A DNA stretch of 64,000 nucleotides from Prevotella sp. GTDB lineage: Bacteria > Bacteroidota > Bacteroidia > Bacteroidales > Bacteroidaceae. Location: positions 1 through 64,000 of the forward strand of contig JAFTQG010000016.1 of the NCBI GenBank assembly GCA_017462915.1, read 5' to 3'. Positions within the stretch are counted from its first letter, which is position 1, and every line of letters begins with the position of its first letter. The notes below the pieces were generated by a model. The model was not told where the DNA came from. It made no database searches and saw only the letters and a program-made list of their open reading frames with translations. The translations under genes were made by a program, and so were the position numbers. Shown here in pieces: positions 35,007 through 44,818 of the stretch.

Positions 35007-36980
35007 ATGGCAAAACTACCAGAAAATGCCTTCCGCGAGCTTAAGGAGGGCGAGAATTACGAGCCGGTGCTCTCTCCTAAGGAGAGCTATCCGGAGGTCA
35101 ATGCGTGGTCAGTATGCTGGGGTCTGCTCATGGCGGTCATCTTCTCTGCCGCCGCGGCGTTCCTCGGACTGAAAGTAGGTCAGGTCTTCGAGGCCGCCAT
35201 CCCTATCGCCATCATCGCCGTGGGAGTCTCCTCGGCGACGAAGCGCTGCAAGGCTCTCGGCGAGAATGTCATCATACAGAGCATCGGAGCCTGCTCGGGA
35301 GTGATTGTCGCAGGCGCGATATTCACGCTTCCGGCTCTCTATATCATACAGGCGAAGTATCCCGAGGTGACGGTTAGCTTCATCCAGGTCTTCCTGTCGT
35401 CCCTCCTCGGAGGCATCCTCGGCATACTGTTCCTCATACCGTTCCGCAAGTTCTTCGTCAAGGAGCAGCACGGCAAGTATCCTTTCCCAGAGGCCACGGC
35501 GACGACACAGGTGCTCGTCAGCGGCGAGGAGGGCGGCGGTCAGGCGCGCACGCTGCTTGCCGCAGGAGCGATAGGCGGTCTCTATGACTTCCTCGTCTCC
35601 ACCTTCGGCACATGGGCAGAGGCGTTCTCCACACGTGCCATACCTTACGGCGCGGCCCTTGCGGAGAAGGCAAAGCTGGTCTTCAGCATCAACACCAGTG
35701 CGGCGGTGCTTGGCCTCGGATATATCGTCGGACTGAAATATGCGGCAATCATCTGCGCCGGATCGGCAGTGGTGTGGTTCGTTCTCGTGCCTCTCATGCC
35801 TTTCCTCGGCGACGAGATGCTGCAGACGCTCAACCCTACCTTTGACCTCGCCGCCCTCGGCAGTGTCGCAGACATGTCTCCCGAACTGATATTCAAGACC
35901 TTCGCCCGTCATATAGGCATCGGCGGCATAGCCATGGCAGGCCTGATAGGCATCGTCAAGCAGTGGGGCATCATACGCAGCGCCATAGGTCTCGCGAGCC
36001 GCGAGCTGAAAGGTGTCGGCGCCTCCTCTGCAAAAGTGGAGCGCACACAGCAGGACATCTCCATGAAAGTCATCGCCGTGGGTGTCATCATCACCCTCAT
36101 AGCGACATTCATCTTCTTCTATACAGGCGTCGTCGAGTTCAATCTCATGCACGCCGTGGTAGGCATACTCGTCATCGGCGTGATAGCGTTCCTCTTCACC
36201 ACGGTGGCCGCCAACGCCATAGCCATCGTCGGCACTAACCCTGTCTCGGGCATGACGCTCATGACACTCATCCTCGCCTCCGTCATAATGGTGGCTGTAG
36301 GCCTCAAGGGCTCGGCAGGAATGGTGGCCGCACTTGTCATGGGCGGTGTCGTCTGCACAGCCCTTTCCACGGCCGGCGGCTTCGTCACAGACCTCAAGAT
36401 AGGCTACTGGCTCGGCACTACGCCGAAGAAGCAGGAGATGTGGAAGTTCCTCGGCGTGCTTGTCAGCGCGGCGACAGTGGGAGGAGTGATGATTGTCCTC
36501 AACAAGACCTTCGGCTTCGTGGGCGACAATGCCCTCGTGGCTCCGCAGGCCAACGCCATGGCGGCGGTGATAGAACCGCTCATGTCGGGCTCCGGCGCGC
36601 CGTGGCTGCTGTACGGCACAGGTGCCCTGCTGGCCTTGGTGCTCAACTACGCCGGTGTCCCTGCGCTCGCCTTCGCCCTCGGCATGTTCATCCCTATGGA
36701 GCTCAACGCCCCTCTCGTCGTGGGCGGCGCGATAAACTGGTACGTCACCACACGCAGCAAGGACAAGGCTGTCAACGCAGAGCGTGGCGAGAAAGGCACT
36801 CTCATCGCCAGCGGACTCATCGCCGGCGGTGCACTGATGGGTGTCGTCTCTGCCTTCATCCGCTTCCTCGAGTATGACTTCGTGAACACCGTATGGCTCG
36901 AGAATCCGATGTCGGAGGTGGCAAGCCTCGTGGCGTATATCCTCCTCATAGCATATTTCGTGAGGGCTACAAGAAAGTAG
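35007..36980 (+). CDS. OPT family oligopeptide transporter
   Basis: A 657-residue integral membrane protein with about 15 hydrophobic segments. OPT members import peptides or metal-chelates by proton symport. The N-terminus (AFRELKEGENYEPVLSP) and the segment GLKVGQVFEAAIPIAIIAVG match the Bacteroidetes group. A TTG nine bases upstream is the alternative start, but the ATG gives the better spacing to the promoter. It has no operon partner. The long antisense reading frame here is a shadow caused by strong third-position bias. Confidence 0.93.
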   Translation: MAKLPENAFRELKEGENYEPVLSPKESYPEVNAWSVCWGLLMAVIFSAAAAFLGLKVGQVFEAAIPIAIIAVGVSSATKRCKALGENVIIQSIGACSGVIVAGAIFTLPALYIIQAKYPEVTVSFIQVFLSSLLGGILGILFLIPFRKFFVKEQHGKYPFPEATATTQVLVSGEEGGGQARTLLAAGAIGGLYDFLVSTFGTWAEAFSTRAIPYGAALAEKAKLVFSINTSAAVLGLGYIVGLKYAAIICAGSAVVWFVLVPLMPFLGDEMLQTLNPTFDLAALGSVADMSPELIFKTFARHIGIGGIAMAGLIGIVKQWGIIRSAIGLASRELKGVGASSAKVERTQQDISMKVIAVGVIITLIATFIFFYTGVVEFNLMHAVVGILVIGVIAFLFTTVAANAIAIVGTNPVSGMTLMTLILASVIMVAVGLKGSAGMVAALVMGGVVCTALSTAGGFVTDLKIGYWLGTTPKKQEMWKFLGVLVSAATVGGVMIVLNKTFGFVGDNALVAPQANAMAAVIEPLMSGSGAPWLLYGTGALLALVLNYAGVPALAFALGMFIPMELNAPLVVGGAINWYVTTRSKDKAVNAERGEKGTLIASGLIAGGALMGVVSAFIRFLEYDFVNTVWLENPMSEVASLVAYILLIAYFVRATRK

Positions 36981-37047
36981 CGCGCGGCCATTCTCCACAC
37001 GGCCTGTGACGCCATGAATATCCCGTGTCGGCATGATGCGGAGCGGA

Positions 37048-37125
37048 AGGTCACCCCTTGCCGTGAAAAAGGTCACCTTTCACCATGCGGAGCGTCACCT
37101 TTCGTGACATGAAAGGTCACCCTCT
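37048..37125. repeat. GGTNACC repeat cluster downstream of the OPT gene
   Basis: Four GGTCACC or related heptamers (37048 to 37121), spaced about 22-27 bases, with CCATGCGG linkers. It resembles the other clusters in the window. Confidence 0.7.
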
Positions 37126-37139
37126 GCCGGGAGCATGGC

Positions 37140-37257
37140 AGCTATCGCCAGAACAGAATCTATATAGGCTATATCGGCTATTCCGGCTATAACCTTCAAC
37201 CGTATAGCCGCACAACCGCATAACCGTAAAACCGTAAAACCCACTAAACCACCAACC
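37140..37257. repeat. Intergenic nonamer repeat upstream of metK
   Basis: An ATATCGGCTATTCCGGCTAT block (37164-37190) and an AC-rich run with CCGTAAAACC units lead directly to the metK ATG. No SAM-binding riboswitch pattern is apparent. Confidence 0.6.
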
Positions 37258-38514
37258 ATGTATCTTTTCACATCAGAATCAGTCTCTGAAGGCCACCCAG
37301 ACAAGGTTGCCGACCAGATAAGCGACGCGCTCCTCGACCAGTTTCTCGCCTACGACGAGAAGTCGCACTGCGCCATAGAGTCATTTGTCACCACCGGACA
37401 GGTAGTCATCATGGGCGAAGTCTCCTCACGCGAGTACGTCGACATGCAGACCATCGCCCGCAAGACCATCAACAGGATAGGCTACACGAAGTCCGAATAC
37501 CAGTTTGACGGCAACTCCTGCGGCATCATGACCGCCATCCACGAGCAGTCGGGCGACATCAACCGCGGCGTCTCCCGTGCCGACGAGGAAGACCAGGGAG
37601 CAGGCGACCAGGGCATGATGTTCGGCTACGCCACCACCGAGACCGACCGCTATCTGCCTGCCTCGCTCGACATAGCCCATCTCATCATGAAGACCCTCGC
37701 CGAGATACGCAAGGAGGGCAAGGAGATGACATACCTCCGCCCTGACTCCAAGTCGCAGGTGACTGTGGAGTACAGCGACGACGGCGTGCCGCAGCGCATA
37801 GACACCATCGTCGTCTCCACACAGCACGACGACTTTGACGAGGACGAGAAGATGCTCGCAAGGATACGCGAGGATGTGCTGAACATCCTCATGCCGCGCG
37901 TGAAGGCACAGCTGCGCAGCGAGAAGATGCTCGCGCTCTTCAATGACGACATCAAGTATTTCGTCAATCCTACAGGGAAATTCGTCATCGGAGGCCCTCA
38001 CGGCGACACAGGTCTCACGGGCCGCAAGATCATCGTAGACACTTACGGAGGCAAGGGAGCGCACGGCGGCGGAGCCTTCTCGGGCAAGGACCCTTCCAAG
38101 GTAGACCGCTCCGCGGCATACGCCGCACGCCACATAGCAAAGAACATGGTCGCCGCCGGCGTTGCCGACGAGATGCTCGTGCAGCTCTCCTACGCCATCG
38201 GCGTGGCACAGCCTGTAAGCATCTATGTGGACACCTACGGCAGGAGCAATGTCGATATGACAGACGGCGAGATAGCCGAGAGGATACGCGCCATGTTCGA
38301 CCTCCGTCCGAAGGCCATCGAGCGTGCGCTGAAGCTCCGCCAGCCTATCTACAGCGAGACGGCTGCCTACGGACACATGGGACGCGAGAACAAGGTGGTG
38401 AAGAAGACCTTCACCTCGCTCTACCACGACACGAAGGAGATGGAGGTGGAGCTCTTCACATGGGAAAAGCTCGACCGCGTGGAGGAGATAAAGAAGGCCT
38501 TTGGCCTCGCGTGA
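37258..38514 (+). CDS. metK: S-adenosylmethionine synthase
   Basis: A 418-residue enzyme that makes S-adenosylmethionine from methionine and ATP. It has the three-domain family layout and characteristic motifs: [20 protein letters not shown] near residue 9, [12 protein letters not shown] near 116, and [17 protein letters not shown] near 279. The length is slightly above the usual 385-400 owing to short insertions typical of Bacteroidetes. It starts just after a repeat-filled gap, so the ATG at 37258 is clear. Confidence 0.97.
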   Translation: MYLFTSESVSEGHPDKVADQISDALLDQFLAYDEKSHCAIESFVTTGQVVIMGEVSSREYVDMQTIARKTINRIGYTKSEYQFDGNSCGIMTAIHEQSGDINRGVSRADEEDQGAGDQGMMFGYATTETDRYLPASLDIAHLIMKTLAEIRKEGKEMTYLRPDSKSQVTVEYSDDGVPQRIDTIVVSTQHDDFDEDEKMLARIREDVLNILMPRVKAQLRSEKMLALFNDDIKYFVNPTGKFVIGGPHGDTGLTGRKIIVDTYGGKGAHGGGAFSGKDPSKVDRSAAYAARHIAKNMVAAGVADEMLVQLSYAIGVAQPVSIYVDTYGRSNVDMTDGEIAERIRAMFDLRPKAIERALKLRQPIYSETAAYGHMGRENKVVKKTFTSLYHDTKEMEVELFTWEKLDRVEEIKKAFGLA

Positions 38515-38527
38515 ACATAATATAGAC

Positions 38528-38615
38528 AAGTAAGTCGACAAAATCAATGTACACTGCAAGCCTGTGGCACTGCCCCGGGTGCATATAAGTGTCACTTGCT
38601 TTTGCTGACTTGCCT
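38528..38615. mobile_element. Decayed MITE-like element at the start of the DUF4271 gene
   Basis: The left end AAGTAAGTCGACAAAATCAA (38528-38547) matches 18 of 20 bases of the 16259 element end. The right end (38596-38615), read on the other strand, matches about 14 of 20. Its right part is in frame with the next gene. Confidence 0.55.
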
Positions 38616-39600
38616 GACACACAGGACAAACACAGAAAAGACCTTGCTGCAGGAAACAGACTCCATAGCCAGACCTGCCGATGCAGTGCCGGCGCAACAG
38701 GCACAGGACTCCGCCAGGAGCGTGCCGGAAGCCGGGTTCACCGTCAAGGAAAATCATTGGACGGTGAGCTTGGACTCTGTCCTTATGCCCGATGCCGGCG
38801 TGGAACCGGAGGTGGAGGTGAAGCCCTTGCCTAAGTATTACAAGGACTCCTTCTTCGCCAAGGACTCCCTGCTGCACAGCGAGATACACGGCGGCCGCTA
38901 CGGCATACCGGGCGACCCCGTGCCCTACACGATACAGAGAGACAATGTGCTCACCCCTGTGCTCATCTTCTTCGTGCTGCTTCTCGCGTTCTCCACAAAA
39001 CGCTCGTGGAAGATATTCCGCCTGCAGGCAAAGCATTTCTTCCACAATGTGCGCACAGGCTCCATCATGGAGAAGGAGGCCGTATCGGGAAAGACATACC
39101 TCTTCTTCGCAGGAATATACACCGCGGTGCTCCTCGCACTGCTGTTCTACTTCTATGCCAAGACGTATATCGCCGAGACATACGTGACATACAGCGAGTA
39201 TACCCTCATGGGCTTCTTCCTCGCGAGTGTCCTGGGGCTGTGGCTTGTGGAGTCGCTGCTCCAGCAACTTGTCAACTATGTCTTCTTCCTCCCCAGGGAA
39301 CGCTCCATGTGGACCACGGTGAAGATGATATCCACGGCATGGATGGGCATACTCCTGACACCGGTCTTCCTCCTCCTCTCTTACTTCGGGCTTTCCGTGG
39401 GAAATGCACTTGTATGCACGCTTATCATCATCATTTTCGTGAAATTATTGCTGTTTTACAAGTGTTTTCTCATCTTTTTCAAGAAAATAGGAGCTTTTCT
39501 GCAGATTTTTTTGTATTTTTGCACACTCGAAGTAGTGCCGCCACTGATATTGTGGGGTATCCTGATAACAATAGCCAACTATCTGAAAGTAAATTATTAA
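38596..39600 (+). CDS. DUF4271 membrane protein
   Basis: A membrane protein of up to 334 residues. An N-terminal region of about 115 residues without a clear role is followed by five or so transmembrane helices (from about 117) that match DUF4271, a Bacteroidetes family usually next to uroporphyrinogen-III synthase, as here. The function is unknown. The start is uncertain: the open frame runs back through the MITE-like repeat with no ATG. Only TTG at 38596 and ATG at 38785 are available. The repeat may have changed the original start. Confidence 0.75.
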   Translation: MLLLTCLTHRTNTEKTLLQETDSIARPADAVPAQQAQDSARSVPEAGFTVKENHWTVSLDSVLMPDAGVEPEVEVKPLPKYYKDSFFAKDSLLHSEIHGGRYGIPGDPVPYTIQRDNVLTPVLIFFVLLLAFSTKRSWKIFRLQAKHFFHNVRTGSIMEKEAVSGKTYLFFAGIYTAVLLALLFYFYAKTYIAETYVTYSEYTLMGFFLASVLGLWLVESLLQQLVNYVFFLPRERSMWTTVKMISTAWMGILLTPVFLLLSYFGLSVGNALVCTLIIIIFVKLLLFYKCFLIFFKKIGAFLQIFLYFCTLEVVPPLILWGILITIANYLKVNY

Positions 39601-39605
39601 CTTAG

Positions 39606-40361
39606 ATGATGATAAAGAAAATACTTGTTTCGCAGCCGAGACCGTCAGGAGACAAATCTCCATATTTCGATATAGAGCGAGATTACGGAGTGGAATTGGT
39701 GTTCCGCCCGTTCATAAAAGTAGAGGGAATAAGTTCAAAGGACTTCCGCCAGCAGCACGTCTCCCTCGGAGCATACACAGCCGTGGTGTTCACGTCAAAG
39801 CATGCGATAGACAATTATTTCTCCCTTGCCAAGGAACTGCGTGTGGAGATACCTGAGACAATGAAGTATTTCTGCACCACAGAGAGCATAGCTCACTACA
39901 TACAGAAATACGTCCAGTATCGCAAACGTAAGGTGTTCTTCGGCGAGTCGGGCAGAGTGGACGACCTCATCCCTGCCATGCTGAAGCACAGCGGAGAGAA
40001 ATATCTCGTGCCGCTCAGTTCTGTACACAACGACGCTATCAAGGATCTCCTCGACAGCAACAACCTGCAGCACACGGAGTGTGTGATGTATCAGACGGTG
40101 AACGACGACCTCACGGAGGAAGAGAAGGAGAATTTCGACTTCGACATGATAATCCTCTTCAGCCCTACGGGTGTGAAGACACTCCGCGACAACCTTGACG
40201 ACAAGGTGAAGGACGGCTCGCTGAAAGTGGCGACCTTCGGCACCGCGACGGCAAAGGCGGCAGAAGACCAGGGCTATGAGCTCGAGGTCCAGGCTCCGAC
40301 ACCTAAGCAACCGTCCATGGTAGGCGCACTGCGCGCATACCTCCGCGACCTCGAAGACTGA
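39606..40361 (+). CDS. hemD: Uroporphyrinogen-III synthase
   Basis: A 251-residue enzyme that cyclises hydroxymethylbilane to uroporphyrinogen III for heme and corrinoid synthesis. The family opening MMIKKILVSQPRP and the central VVFTSKHAIDNYF and ILFSPTGVKTL are visible. It starts 5 bases after the DUF4271 stop, so the two genes are translated from one message. Confidence 0.92.
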   Translation: MMIKKILVSQPRPSGDKSPYFDIERDYGVELVFRPFIKVEGISSKDFRQQHVSLGAYTAVVFTSKHAIDNYFSLAKELRVEIPETMKYFCTTESIAHYIQKYVQYRKRKVFFGESGRVDDLIPAMLKHSGEKYLVPLSSVHNDAIKDLLDSNNLQHTECVMYQTVNDDLTEEEKENFDFDMIILFSPTGVKTLRDNLDDKVKDGSLKVATFGTATAKAAEDQGYELEVQAPTPKQPSMVGALRAYLRDLED

Positions 40362-40445
40362 GCCTCGTGACGCGTCGCGGCACGCCGCACGTCACACCGC
40401 CTGAGGCAAAAGCATTTCCGCAACAGAATACAACATAAGCATACA

Positions 40446-40862
40446 TTGAAAAGACTGTCACTCTCGCCGCGCTTGAAGAGCAAGACCCTTATCGACAAGC
40501 TCTTCACAAGCAAGAAGGGAAAGGTGCACACCGTCTATCCGATAAGAATGGTTAGTCTGGAGGTGGACATCGCCCGTGATGCTCCGGGTGGCGACGGCAA
40601 GAGCCGCTGCCCGGTGAGAGTGCTGTTTTCAGTGTCGAAACGCCATTTCAAACATGCCGTAGACCGCAACCGCATCAAACGGCAGATGAGGGAGGCGTAC
40701 CGCAAATGTTGCGCGGAGAACAACGCTTTGCCGCAGGAGACGGATGCCGGGACACAGCAGGAGACCAAGACGCTGATAGCCTTCATCTGGCTTGCCGACA
40801 AGCATTTTGAATCAAGGAGGGTGGACAATGCCATACGCAAGGCTCTTGAAAAACTGCATTAG
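40446..40862 (+). CDS. rnpA: Ribonuclease P protein component
   Basis: A 138-residue basic RNA-binding protein that helps RNase P RNA mature tRNA 5' ends. The signature [18 protein letters not shown] is present near residue 73. The best start is TTG at 40446 ([13 protein letters not shown]); no ATG is available nearby. The downstream yidD overlaps its end, the usual arrangement. Confidence 0.92.
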   Translation: MKRLSLSPRLKSKTLIDKLFTSKKGKVHTVYPIRMVSLEVDIARDAPGGDGKSRCPVRVLFSVSKRHFKHAVDRNRIKRQMREAYRKCCAENNALPQETDAGTQQETKTLIAFIWLADKHFESRRVDNAIRKALEKLH

Positions 40863-41067
40863 GCAAGTGCTCCTCGCCCCGATATGGATATACCAGCACG
40901 CCATATCGCCGTTTACCCCTGCTTCCTGCCGCTTCACCCCTACATGCTCGGAATATATGCGGCAGGCCATAATAAAGCACGGACCGCTGAAAGGACTGTG
41001 GCTCGGCATACGGCGCATACTGCGCTGCCACCCATGGGGCGGATCGGGCTATGACCCTGTGCCGTGA
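40828..41067 (+). CDS. yidD: Membrane protein insertion efficiency factor YidD
   Basis: An 80-residue protein with the family core [27 protein letters not shown] and the ending [17 protein letters not shown]. It helps YidC insert proteins into the inner membrane. The ATG at 40828 is preceded by AAGGAGGG, a strong ribosome binding site, which decides the start over an upstream TTG. It overlaps rnpA by 35 bases. Confidence 0.95.
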   Translation: MPYARLLKNCIRQVLLAPIWIYQHAISPFTPASCRFTPTCSEYMRQAIIKHGPLKGLWLGIRRILRCHPWGGSGYDPVP

Positions 41068-41176
41068 GTGCCCGACAGACAGCAGGAAAGGCGACAGGCA
41101 AAGGACTTTGATAAAACGCCTTCCTGCCGGCGGATGACAGGATATATCAAGGAATAAAACAACAGAAAAGACATAG

Positions 41177-42475
41177 ATGAAAAACTTTGTAGAAGAACTT
41201 AAATGGCGCGGAATGCTCGCGCAGATAATGCCTGGCACCGAAGAACTGCTCCAGAAGCAGATGGTAACAGCATACCTCGGCACTGACCCTACGGCCGACT
41301 CTCTCCATATAGGTCACCTCTGCGGCATAATGATGCTGAGACATCTCCAGCAGTGCGGACACAAGCCTATCATCCTCGTGGGAGGAGCGACAGGCATGAT
41401 AGGAGACCCTTCGGGCAAATCGCAGGAGCGTAACCTCCTCGATGCCGAGACTCTGTATCATAATCAGGAGTGCATCAAGAAGCAGGTAGCCAAGTTCCTC
41501 GACTTTGATGCCGAAGGCCCGAATGCCGCGGAGATGGTAAACAACTATGACTGGATGAAGGATTTCACCTTCCTTGACTTCGCACGCACCGTAGGAAAGC
41601 ATATCACCGTCAACTACATGATGGCAAAGGAGTCTGTACAGCAGCGTCTCAACGGCACGGCACGTGACGGCCTCTCCTTCACGGAGTTCACCTACCAGCT
41701 CCTGCAGGGCTATGACTTCCTCCACCTTTATCAGGAGAAGAACTGCCAGCTGCAGCTCGGCGGCAACGACCAGTGGGGCAATATGACTACGGGAACGGAG
41801 CTTATCCGCCGCACTCTCGGCAGCGAGGCAGAGGCGTATGCCCTCACATGCCCGCTCATAACAAAGGCAGACGGCAAGAAATTCGGCAAGACCGAGTCGG
41901 GAAATATCTGGCTCGACCGCAACCGCACGACACCGTACGCCTTCTACCAGTTCTGGCTCAATGTCAGCGACGATGATGCCGAGAAGTACATCAAGATATT
42001 CACATCGCTCGACAAGGAGACCATCGACGCCCTCGTGGAGGAGCACAGGAAAGACCCGGGATACCGTATCCTGCAGAAGCGCCTTGCCGAGGAGGTGACA
42101 GTGATGTGCCATTCTCAGGAAGACCTTGAGACAGCCAAGGAGGCTTCAAACATCCTCTTCGGCAAATCGACGAAGGACTCACTCCTGAAACTTGACGAGC
42201 AGACCCTCCTCGACGTGTTTGCCGGAGTGCCACACTACGAGGTGGCAAAGGCGGACATCATAGGAAAGGCCGCCATAGAGCTGCTTACCGCTGACGCTCC
42301 CGTATTCCCTTCCAAGGGAGAGATGCGCAAGCTGACACAGGGAGGCGGCGTTTCCATCAACAAGGAGAAGCTCGCAGACCCTACTACCGTCATCACAGAG
42401 GCCGACCTTCTGGACGGAAAATATCTGCTTGCACAGCAGGGAAAGAAGAAATATTTCCTCATTATAGCGAAATAA
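41177..42475 (+). CDS. tyrS: Tyrosyl-tRNA synthetase
   Basis: A 432-residue class I synthetase that charges tRNA-Tyr. The HIGH motif is in [11 protein letters not shown] near residue 38. The KMSKS-type loop is [10 protein letters not shown] near 234. A C-terminal S4 RNA-binding domain (about 350-430, [10 protein letters not shown]) completes the chain. It stands alone after yidD. Confidence 0.97.
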   Translation: MKNFVEELKWRGMLAQIMPGTEELLQKQMVTAYLGTDPTADSLHIGHLCGIMMLRHLQQCGHKPIILVGGATGMIGDPSGKSQERNLLDAETLYHNQECIKKQVAKFLDFDAEGPNAAEMVNNYDWMKDFTFLDFARTVGKHITVNYMMAKESVQQRLNGTARDGLSFTEFTYQLLQGYDFLHLYQEKNCQLQLGGNDQWGNMTTGTELIRRTLGSEAEAYALTCPLITKADGKKFGKTESGNIWLDRNRTTPYAFYQFWLNVSDDDAEKYIKIFTSLDKETIDALVEEHRKDPGYRILQKRLAEEVTVMCHSQEDLETAKEASNILFGKSTKDSLLKLDEQTLLDVFAGVPHYEVAKADIIGKAAIELLTADAPVFPSKGEMRKLTQGGGVSINKEKLADPTTVITEADLLDGKYLLAQQGKKKYFLIIAK

Positions 42476-42510
42476 TGGCAAATGTTGCAAGATAATAGAA
42501 ATATTTTTTG

Positions 42511-42518
42511 TACCTTTG
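42511..42518 (+). promoter_or_regulatory. Bacteroidota -7 box for the small RNA and tRNA-Gln
   Basis: TACCTTTG followed by CACACG, an exact TAnnTTTG match with TTTTTTG directly before it. Confidence 0.65.
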
Positions 42519-42527
42519 CACACGAAT

Positions 42528-42623
42528 AACAGGATGTCTTCCTAAAGCCCTGCTGGTGACGGAGGCTACGCTTCCGGAACCTTATCGGGAGGAGGGCCGC
42601 GGAGACAGAATATCCTGTTTTTC
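42528..42623 (+). ncRNA. Candidate small structured RNA of about 95 nt
   Basis: The ends pair (AACAGGAT at 42528-42535 with ATCCTGTT at 42612-42619). Inside are a further stem GCCCT/AGGGC and a hairpin GGAGGC-UAC-GCUUCC. A T-run follows the 3' end. The size and closed-end design resemble a signal recognition particle RNA, but the conserved CAGG...GGAAG apical motif is not recognisable. It shares a promoter with the tRNA that follows 6 bases later. Confidence 0.5.
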
Positions 42624-42628
42624 AGGAT

Positions 42629-42699
42629 TGTCCCATGGTGTAATGGTAGCACAACAGGTTTTGGTTCTGTTTGTAGAAGTTCGAATCTTCTTGGGACAA
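42629..42699 (+). tRNA. tRNA-Gln (TTG anticodon)
   Basis: Acceptor stem TGTCCCA (42629-42635) pairs with TGGGACA (42692-42698), with discriminator base A at 42699. The anticodon loop TTTTGGT holds TTG, which reads CAA. The T-loop TTCGAAT is present. CCA is not encoded. Confidence 0.95.
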
Positions 42700-42703
42700 C
42701 GTG

Positions 42704-42745
42704 ATGCCGGATGAACGACTGCCGTTCGTCCGGCATTATTTTTTA
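42704..42745 (+). terminator. Terminator of the small RNA/tRNA-Gln unit
   Basis: ATGCCGGATGAACG pairs with CGTTCGTCCGGCAT (14 pairs, one wobble), followed by a run of T residues to 42745. Confidence 0.85.
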
Positions 42746-42775
42746 GGTCATGGGCTTTTTGCTGTGTGTAAAAAT

Positions 42776-42820
42776 GTCAAATGCCGTGGCTCTGTTTCAT
42801 ACGTAGCCACGGCATTTGAC
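42776..42820 (-). terminator. Terminator hairpin downstream of DUF4833
   Basis: Perfect 16-bp arms (42776-42791 and 42805-42820; arm GTCAAATGCCGTGGCT). On the minus strand a T-run follows, placing it 170 bases after the DUF4833 stop. Confidence 0.75.
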
Positions 42821-42989
42821 ATAGGATTGCATGATTATGGAATTATAGCCTTTATAATTTGTAACAGTGATAATAGGTGTAATAGTTTTGGTAGGCAGAT
42901 AAACCGAAACAAAACCTGACCTCTAAATCACGGCCTAATATGCAAAAAGTAGGATAAAAATGATGCTAAATCATAAAACTCCCAGACCA

Positions 42990-43493
42990 CTACTTATTAT
43001 ATATCTTCTCCGCCTGCTTGGAACCGTCGGTTGCGGAGACGCCAGACAGCTGTATGTAGACCACGCTGAGAGGGCTCTTGGGCTTCAGCTGTACGTATAT
43101 CTCCCGAAGGATGCACCGTTTGCCGTTGATGGTGCATAATGCTACCCAACGGCCATTGCGCTTGCAGACATGCAGGTTGCGCTTCTTATATGCCGTGAGG
43201 CGTATCTCCGCTTCCTGATTGCCGGCTTTCAAGACTTTCACACCGTATGCCATCTTGCGCTGGAAAAACGAAAGTTCGTTCTCATGTCCCGGGTTGTCGG
43301 AATTGTTGTGCCAGTATACATGCACGGGGTCGCTCATATCCAGTTTGCCGTCCTTGAGTCTTGCGTCGTAGCATACCCAGTTGGGATTCAGGCTTCGTGC
43401 TATATGAAACAGCCGTTCGTCGGCGCTCGCCGTGGTGACGAGCATCGACAGATGCAGTAGAAGGAGGAGAGTCAGAGAGCTAAGTCTGTTCAT
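42990..43493 (-). CDS. DUF4833 secreted protein
   Basis: A 167-residue exported protein of the DUF4833 family. A signal peptide (MNRLSSLTLLLLLHLSMLVTTASA) precedes a beta-rich domain. Cysteines are near residues 41, 109 and 119. Function unknown. It has a clear terminator downstream and stands alone. Confidence 0.85.
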   Translation of the reverse strand: MNRLSSLTLLLLLHLSMLVTTASADERLFHIARSLNPNWVCYDARLKDGKLDMSDPVHVYWHNNSDNPGHENELSFFQRKMAYGVKVLKAGNQEAEIRLTAYKKRNLHVCKRNGRWVALCTINGKRCILREIYVQLKPKSPLSVVYIQLSGVSATDGSKQAEKIYNK

Positions 43494-43587
43494 TTGTCAG
43501 GGCAGGAAGTTTAGACTTTATAGTAAAGGAACGGCATTTTTCCGTGCTATGCCGTCCCTTGATGCTGTCATGCGTCAGAGTCTGCCG

Positions 43588-44631
43588 TCATGCGAGACAT
43601 CTCACGAGGAAGAAACCGCCTATCACGAGCCATACATACAGTATGCCGGCGAGGTAGAAAGGCTTTGCTCCTGCCTGCTTGAACTTGTCTATGCAGGTGT
43701 CGCTGCCGAGGGCTGTCATGGCGAGTGTGAGCATGAAAGTGGACACTGCCTCCACGATTTTCAGGCCTTCGGTGAGCCATGGCTGTCCGCCGTATATGGC
43801 ATGGAGGCCGCTGTTGACACCTATCATGAGGAGGAAGATGAAGGCAAACCACGGGATGTTTATCTTGCTCTTCTCCTTCTTGCATCCCTGTGCCTCCTTC
43901 TCCTGCCTCTTTCTCTTGCCCAATAGCCACGACATGGCGATGAGCACAGGCACGAGAAGCATCACGCGCACCATCTTCACTATCAGGGAGTCTGTCGCTA
44001 TCTGGTCGCCCATGGCGTTGCCGGCACCGACGACGTGGGCTACCTCATGGAGCGTAGCACCTGTGTAGATGCCCATCTGCTGAGGGCAGAGGAAGTCGCA
44101 GAGGCCGCTTCGGTACATGATAGGGTAGAGGAACATGGAGAGTGTGCCGAATATCACCACTGTGCTGACGGCGACTGCTGTCTGATGAGGCTTACCCTTG
44201 ACGATGGACTCGGCACCGAGGACTGCCGCCGCGCCACAGATGGCGGAGCCGGTGGAGGTCATGAGAGTCGTCTCGCGGTCAAGTCCGAGACGCTTTCCTG
44301 CCCATATTCCGAGGAGGAGGGTCACGATGACGACGATGCAGTCTATGATGACGGCTTTCGGTCCGACGGCTATGACATCCTGGAAGGTGAGCCGGAAGCC
44401 GTAAAGGATGATGCCGAGGCGCAGCATTCGTTTCGAGCAGAACTTTATGCCGCAGTCCCATTCCTTCGGCTGCTTGTATCTTAATGTGTTGGCATAGACC
44501 ATACCGATAAGTATGCCTATGATGAGCGAACTGAATGACAGTGCCTTTACGGCAGGCAGTGTCGCGATGTACCATGCCGCAACGGACATTGCGGCGATGA
44601 CGAGAAATCCTTTTATCGAATTGCTGTTCAT
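43588..44631 (-). CDS. YeiH family (UPF0324) membrane protein, putative sulfate/anion exporter
   Basis: A 347-residue integral membrane protein with about ten hydrophobic helices, the family size. YeiH members are assigned to putative sulfate export. The signature GTSGSAICGAAAVLG-like stretch (TSTGSAICGAAAVLG) and TLHEVAHVVGAGNAMG are visible. The transported ion is not proven. Confidence 0.9.
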   Translation of the reverse strand: MNSNSIKGFLVIAAMSVAAWYIATLPAVKALSFSSLIIGILIGMVYANTLRYKQPKEWDCGIKFCSKRMLRLGIILYGFRLTFQDVIAVGPKAVIIDCIVVIVTLLLGIWAGKRLGLDRETTLMTSTGSAICGAAAVLGAESIVKGKPHQTAVAVSTVVIFGTLSMFLYPIMYRSGLCDFLCPQQMGIYTGATLHEVAHVVGAGNAMGDQIATDSLIVKMVRVMLLVPVLIAMSWLLGKRKRQEKEAQGCKKEKSKINIPWFAFIFLLMIGVNSGLHAIYGGQPWLTEGLKIVEAVSTFMLTLAMTALGSDTCIDKFKQAGAKPFYLAGILYVWLVIGGFFLVRCLA

Positions 44632-44639
44632 TATTTTGA

Positions 44640-44818
44640 GTGTTATACGGTTTTATTTTTTTTCTTAGGGTATAGCCAAAATAGCTGGAATAGTCGAAAT
44701 AGCCGGAATAGCCGGAATAGCCACAATGGAAAATATATGACTAATAACCAAACAACCAAACAACTAAACCACTAAACAACTAAACCACCAAACGACTAAA
44801 CGACCAAACCACTAATCC
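44640..44818. repeat. Intergenic repeat: ATAGCCG nonamers and AC-rich arm
   Basis: Five ATAGC(C/T)G(A/G)A-type nonamers (44670-44722) precede an AC-rich run of about 80 bases (44740-44818) that reaches into the stop region of the next gene. The GT-rich arm is short here. Confidence 0.75.

Noticed and set aside
35109..37076. Long minus-strand open frame opposite the OPT transporter
   Set aside because: Shadow of a G+C-rich gene. The protein would be His- and Glu-rich with no family resemblance.
37140..37257. SAM riboswitch upstream of metK
   Set aside because: The leader is fully made of nonamer and AC-rich repeats with no SAM-aptamer pattern. The same holds for the metY leader by eye; an Rfam scan would settle it.
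37426..39267. Long minus-strand open frame opposite metK and DUF4271
   Set aside because: Spans two real genes and their gap, with no recognisable motif.
42528..42623. Firm call as SRP RNA (ffs)
   Set aside because: The size fits, but the conserved apical GGAA loop with its CAGG and AGCAG sides could not be found.
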